Source: Gonapodya sp. JEL0774
Taxonomy: Eukaryota > Monoblepharomycota > Monoblepharidomycetes > Monoblepharidales > Gonapodyaceae
Direction: 5' to 3'
NCBI GenBank assembly: GCA_027604505.1
Contig: JADIIX010000228.1
Location: forward strand, 1-24,711
Length of the DNA stretch: 24,711 bases
Positions 21,693 to 24,711 of the stretch are shown here, piece after piece. Under the pieces are notes generated by a model. The model saw only the letters and a program-made list of their open reading frames with translations. It was not told the DNA's origin and made no database searches. A program made the position numbers and the translations under genes. Within the stretch, counting starts at the first letter, position 1. Every line of letters starts with the position of its first letter.

Positions 21693-22196
21693 GCCACCCG
21701 TGTTTTCTTTTGAGAGAACATGGCTGGATGAGCTTTGATGGGTGTTAGGTTGGTGTGCACGCATTATTATGTGCGAAGATCATCATGCAATGAACGGGCG
21801 GGTACCAGGATTCAAGCGTGATGGAAATCGTTTCAGGATTCAAGCGTGATGGAAATCGTTTCAATAAGCTACGAAAAGCATAAAGACAGCTGATGCAATC
21901 AATGTGGACACCTACGTCGGGGCATTCGCTGGAGAAGGGGATGAAGTGAGCATTGCTGTCCACGGAGATGTTGAGAACGTGAATGGTTGCGAACGGGCAG
22001 AGGATCGATAAGCGTAATGATAAGGTTAAACACAATACGGACAACCTGAAAGCGTCGATCAGCGTGCTTGTTTATATTGCCAAGACGTAGGATGATCGCA
22101 GAGCGGTTCGGGTGCCGGGGTGCCGGTGGGTCGAAAATTTGGAGCAAAGCCCTAGAAACTCCGCGCCAAAATTCAATTGATTCTCGAGACACAACG
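21693..22196. promoter_or_regulatory. Divergent intergenic region with tandem repeat
   Basis: About 500 nt lie between the oxygenase start (minus) and the ATG at 22197 (plus), so this probably serves both as a bidirectional promoter region. It contains the perfect 28-nt tandem repeat at 21807-21862. I see no clear TATA box. Confidence 0.45.
21807..21862. repeat. Perfect 28-nt tandem duplication (2 copies)
   Basis: The unit AGGATTCAAGCGTGATGGAA (first 20 of 28 nt) occurs at 21807-21834 and identically at 21835-21862. Identity over the full unit with no spacer points to a recent slippage or duplication. Its place between two divergent starts means it could double a regulatory site. Confidence 0.9.
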
Positions 22197-23023
22197 ATGG
22201 CGGACTTAAGCAAACAATCCATCCCAATTCATTCGATTACAGAGAAGGAAGCGGCGGCCGCCATGATGTCCATGGCCAATCGCAACAAGGTCGTGGCTCC
22301 CACCGCTGGGAGCCAGTTCCAGAGCGCTTTCCCAGTCAGCAACGGAACAACGCTACCAACCGGATTCCTAAAACCGCAGCTCGGTCGGCTACATCTCACC
22401 AAAAACGACTCGTTGTACAAGGATCGGTTCACGGTACACCAGCAAATTCGGAAAATCCTCGTGGAGTGGATGATCAAGGCTCTCAGCTACCACCAATTCT
22501 TTCAGGCCATCCTGCTGAATCAAATGCAGCGACATCAACCTTCATTGACTTCGTCTAGTATTACTTGGTCTAGTACTACTACGCTCAGTGGCAAATACAG
22601 TCTACTCAAGTGTTTGATCGAACGCACCAGTTCATTCTCACTTGATTGTCAGAAGACGCTCGACAGGCACGATGGATTCGGGCGATTGAAAGATGACGCG
22701 GGGTTCTTCTACGTCGAGGATCCCTGCATAAGATTCCCCCCGGAGGAAGTGGCCTTTATTAACGAGACAGCAATTGACGTTTTTCAAAGCTGTGCTGACT
22801 GGACGGTGCGCAATACAACAGAAACGCAGAGCCGTAACCAGTATCCGCTGTCGAACTCCACTGGGATGGCCGATGCCAATCGTCAAACCTCAAGTGTGCC
22901 ACCAGTGCACGCACTCCGCACTTGTCCGACAAACATACCATCGCGCAGTCTTGACCACCACCCCTCTCACCCGCCCACTGTTACCTCCACCAATGAGAAC
23001 CGACATCTGACTCGTAGCCCACA
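22197..23023 (+). CDS. Hypothetical gene with oxygenase-like N-terminal segment, 3' end unresolved
   Basis: A long open frame runs from an ATG at 22197 (A at -3, G at +4) to 23027. Its stop overlaps a GTGAGT donor at 23024, so I read it as an exon ending at 23023 that continues downstream. A strong pyrimidine tract and TTTGTAG acceptor end at 23297, and the next exon would start at 23298, but I could not resolve the rest. The encoded protein has S-I-P-I near residue 8 and, about residues 168-174, GFFYVED followed by P-P-E-E-V and a helix. This resembles the GFFYVKN region of the divergent oxygenase gene at 18630-21692. The intervening sequence is Ser/Thr/Gln-rich and unlike that family, and no HxD or RxS motif follows. 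It may be a decayed or rearranged oxygenase paralogue, or an unrelated protein with a chance match. Confidence 0.4.
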
Positions 23024-24172
23024 GTGAGTGTGGATCTTTCCCGCGTTCCCTCGCCGGTGCACCGACTTTGTTATTTGTAACTGTTGGACCTCTCTCTCCT
23101 CACCTGTACATCGTTTTGGTGGATATAGCACCCCCATTCCACCCTCACAATCTCTCAAACGACCTTCTCCATCCTCCGAAGGTTTCGAAAATGAACCTCC
23201 CCTAAGTCAGTTCCGACAAATCCTTTCGCACCCCGGTTTTCCTCACTCACTCATCTGCGTGCTTGACTCACTGCTGTCTCCCTCTTGCCCTTTGTAGAGC
23301 GCCACCAAGCAAGCACCTTCCATTCCGTGCCTTTAAGAGCACCCGCATCAGGAAGTCTGGCGCGTGACGCGGTTTCACGTGCACACGCATCTGGACTTTT
23401 GGCACGTCTTTTGAAACCACCACCTCTGGTGTCCACTGCCAGGCTATCGCCGCAACAGCAACTTCAACCGCTGGCAAGGTCCCAGAACGTGAAATAGTGA
23501 TGATTTGTAACTTCAGGGGCGCAGATCTGATTTATTGGGGTGTGATGAGTGTATGGAAACCAGTACCGAGGACGGACATATCTGTATTCACTTTCTTTGT
23601 TGTTGTTTTTTTTTGTGTTTTTTTTTTTTTTTTTTTCTTTTGAGTATCCTGTTATCTATAATTATTTCTTTGTTTGTGATCTGTGCCATCTCCTTTGCAA
23701 ACGTTTTTCTGACCCCAGTTTGGGATCCCCAATCTCTGCATCCCCCCGCCCTGTGCATGCTCTGTGCATCCTGTCCAAAAATGCACTCAACATTTTCTTT
23801 ACAACATTCTTTGCCCTCTCCCTATGTTTTTTCTCGAACACCTCTCTATATGCAGGGTTCCACTGAAGCACTTGCCGAGCTCCGGCAGACTACTGTCATC
23901 ATTGTGTCTGAGAAGGGCTCCAGCACAGAAGATCCTCTCGCAATCGGGTACGAAACAGATCGCCACAACTATCTGAACTGGACTGGAGTCTGGCACCTCA
24001 GGTGCCCTCACCCGTGAGTAAACCAAGGTGCCTTCTCCCCCGCTTGGTGCTACAACATGGAATCACACGCTCCGTGATCTGTGTTGATATCGCTAAACTG
24101 ATACATGTAACTTCATTCCCTCCGTTCTCCCAACTCTGTCACACCCTACTGGCTACCCATCTTTCCCAAAAG
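23024..24172. other. Unresolved stretch with probable introns and small exons
   Basis: This probably contains introns and short exons of the plus-strand gene(s) starting at 22197. Candidate exons are 23298-23497 (Gln/Ser/Ala-rich, open to a TAG) and 23856-24013 (after a TATGCAG acceptor and ending at a GTGAGT donor). Their phases do not connect cleanly to each other or to the exon at 24173, so I leave them unjoined. A T-rich low-complexity tract is at about 23605-23645. Confidence 0.35.
23606..23642 (+). repeat. Poly-T-rich low-complexity tract
   Basis: A run of T interrupted by a single GTG and a C. It lies inside a region I take to be intronic or intergenic. It could be a polypyrimidine tract, but slippage variation is likely. 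Confidence 0.7.
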
Positions 24173-24711
24173 TGTCGAAAGGAGACGACCAGATGCATAC
24201 GTCAGAGTCACCTGACAACCACAAAACCACCCCAACAAGCGAGATTTTGCAGCACAAAACTTGGTGGTGCAAAACCAACCACTGCCCTGTCTCACACTGT
24301 GCTGAGCGGTTTCTTGGTAAGTAGTGAAAGTTCACAGACGCGATGAATATTTTCGTCATGACACCTGACCAAACCTGCCTCTACAAAACATGTGGCTGAT
24401 TGTGCATGCTACCTCTCTCTTTGGAACCTTTGGAGCACGAAAAGACCTGGCGCATTCACACTTGCAACGACCTCACCCACCCACGATTTGTGATCCCTCT
24501 GTGGTGTACTGGGCACCTGGGGTGACCACAGTCCTGCGATGCATGCAGGTAGTCATACATGTATTGTACGATCTAGACATACATCAGATCCCCGTCCTAC
24601 ATCTACCAGTCCAGTCCAGTCCAGTACGGGACAGCACAATTGGGGGGACGGCCGGCAGCATCTCGCATCCTGTCACTCCGCTGTGGCCTGTGTCCGAATA
24701 CCGATCGAATC
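24173..24711 (+). CDS. C2H2 zinc-finger-like exons, gene cut by window edge
   Basis: Two exons, 24173-24316 and 24436 to the right edge, are joined by a 119-nt GTAAGT intron in phase 1. Across the junction the sequence reads C-P-V-S-H-C, then A-E-R-F-L, then A-R-K-D-L-A-H-S-H and L-Q-R-P-H. The spacing is C-x4-C-x3-F-x5-L-x3-H-x4-H, close to a classical finger with one extra residue before the first His. The A-R-K-D-L block is common in fungal C2H2 DNA-binding fingers. The second exon stays open to the window end. A role as a DNA-binding regulator follows if the finger is real. Whether these exons belong with the frame at 22197 is not settled, and a second finger would be needed for confidence. 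Confidence 0.35.
24606..24625 (+). repeat. CCAGT pentanucleotide repeat, 4 units
   Basis: Four exact CCAGT units in a row lie inside the open frame at the right edge. Because the unit is 5 nt, gain or loss of one unit would shift that frame, which argues mildly against this part being coding. Confidence 0.8.

Overview
The window looks like nuclear DNA of a filamentous or zoosporic fungus, probably an early-diverging lineage (chytrid or monoblepharid grade). This is inferred from several things. Coding is near-balanced in GC. Introns are mostly 60-120 nt with GTGAGT/GTAAGT donors, and genes lie close together on both strands. There is a cytochrome-b5 front-end fatty acid desaturase, a family uncommon in Dikarya. 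I saw no tRNA, rRNA, CRISPR array or intact transposon. I did not run any search, so family names rest on motifs and exon logic.

Layout. 1-840: no supported gene, but GC-rich palindromes at the edge. 846-3327 (-): a multi-exon gene of unknown family. 3902-5788 (-): front-end desaturase, 8 exons, 451 aa, with a 14-nt microexon that completes the haem-binding HPGG motif. 7535-9951 (+): a secreted endonuclease/exonuclease/phosphatase-fold enzyme fused to a jacalin-like and a double ricin-B-type lectin, 4 exons, 724 aa. 10149-11150 (-): a broken, 5'-truncated tandem copy of the next gene. 11433-12711 (-): a 2-exon coiled-coil gene of unknown family. 13282-15108 (+): an intronless WD40-like protein. 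15777-17286 (+): a membrane-anchored short-chain dehydrogenase/reductase, 7 exons including a 21-nt microexon. 17421-18555 (-): a PfkB-family sugar kinase. 18630-21692 (-): an isopenicillin-N-synthase-like 2-oxoglutarate/Fe(II) oxygenase, 13 exons. 22197 to the right edge (+): one or two incompletely resolved genes, one with an oxygenase-like N-terminal segment and one with a C2H2 zinc-finger-like segment.

For the desaturase, the lectin enzyme, the dehydrogenase, the kinase, the oxygenase and the coiled-coil gene I rebuilt complete exon chains. Splice phases match at every junction, total length is a multiple of three, and motifs run across junctions.

The genes do not form one obvious pathway. 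The oxygenase and kinase are neighbours on the same strand with only 74 nt between them. The oxygenase and the 22197 gene are divergent across about 500 nt that holds a perfect 28-nt tandem repeat. The most notable points are the two microexons, the three-module lectin enzyme, and the tandem duplication that created a dead copy of the coiled-coil gene and left matching 61/62-nt direct repeats.
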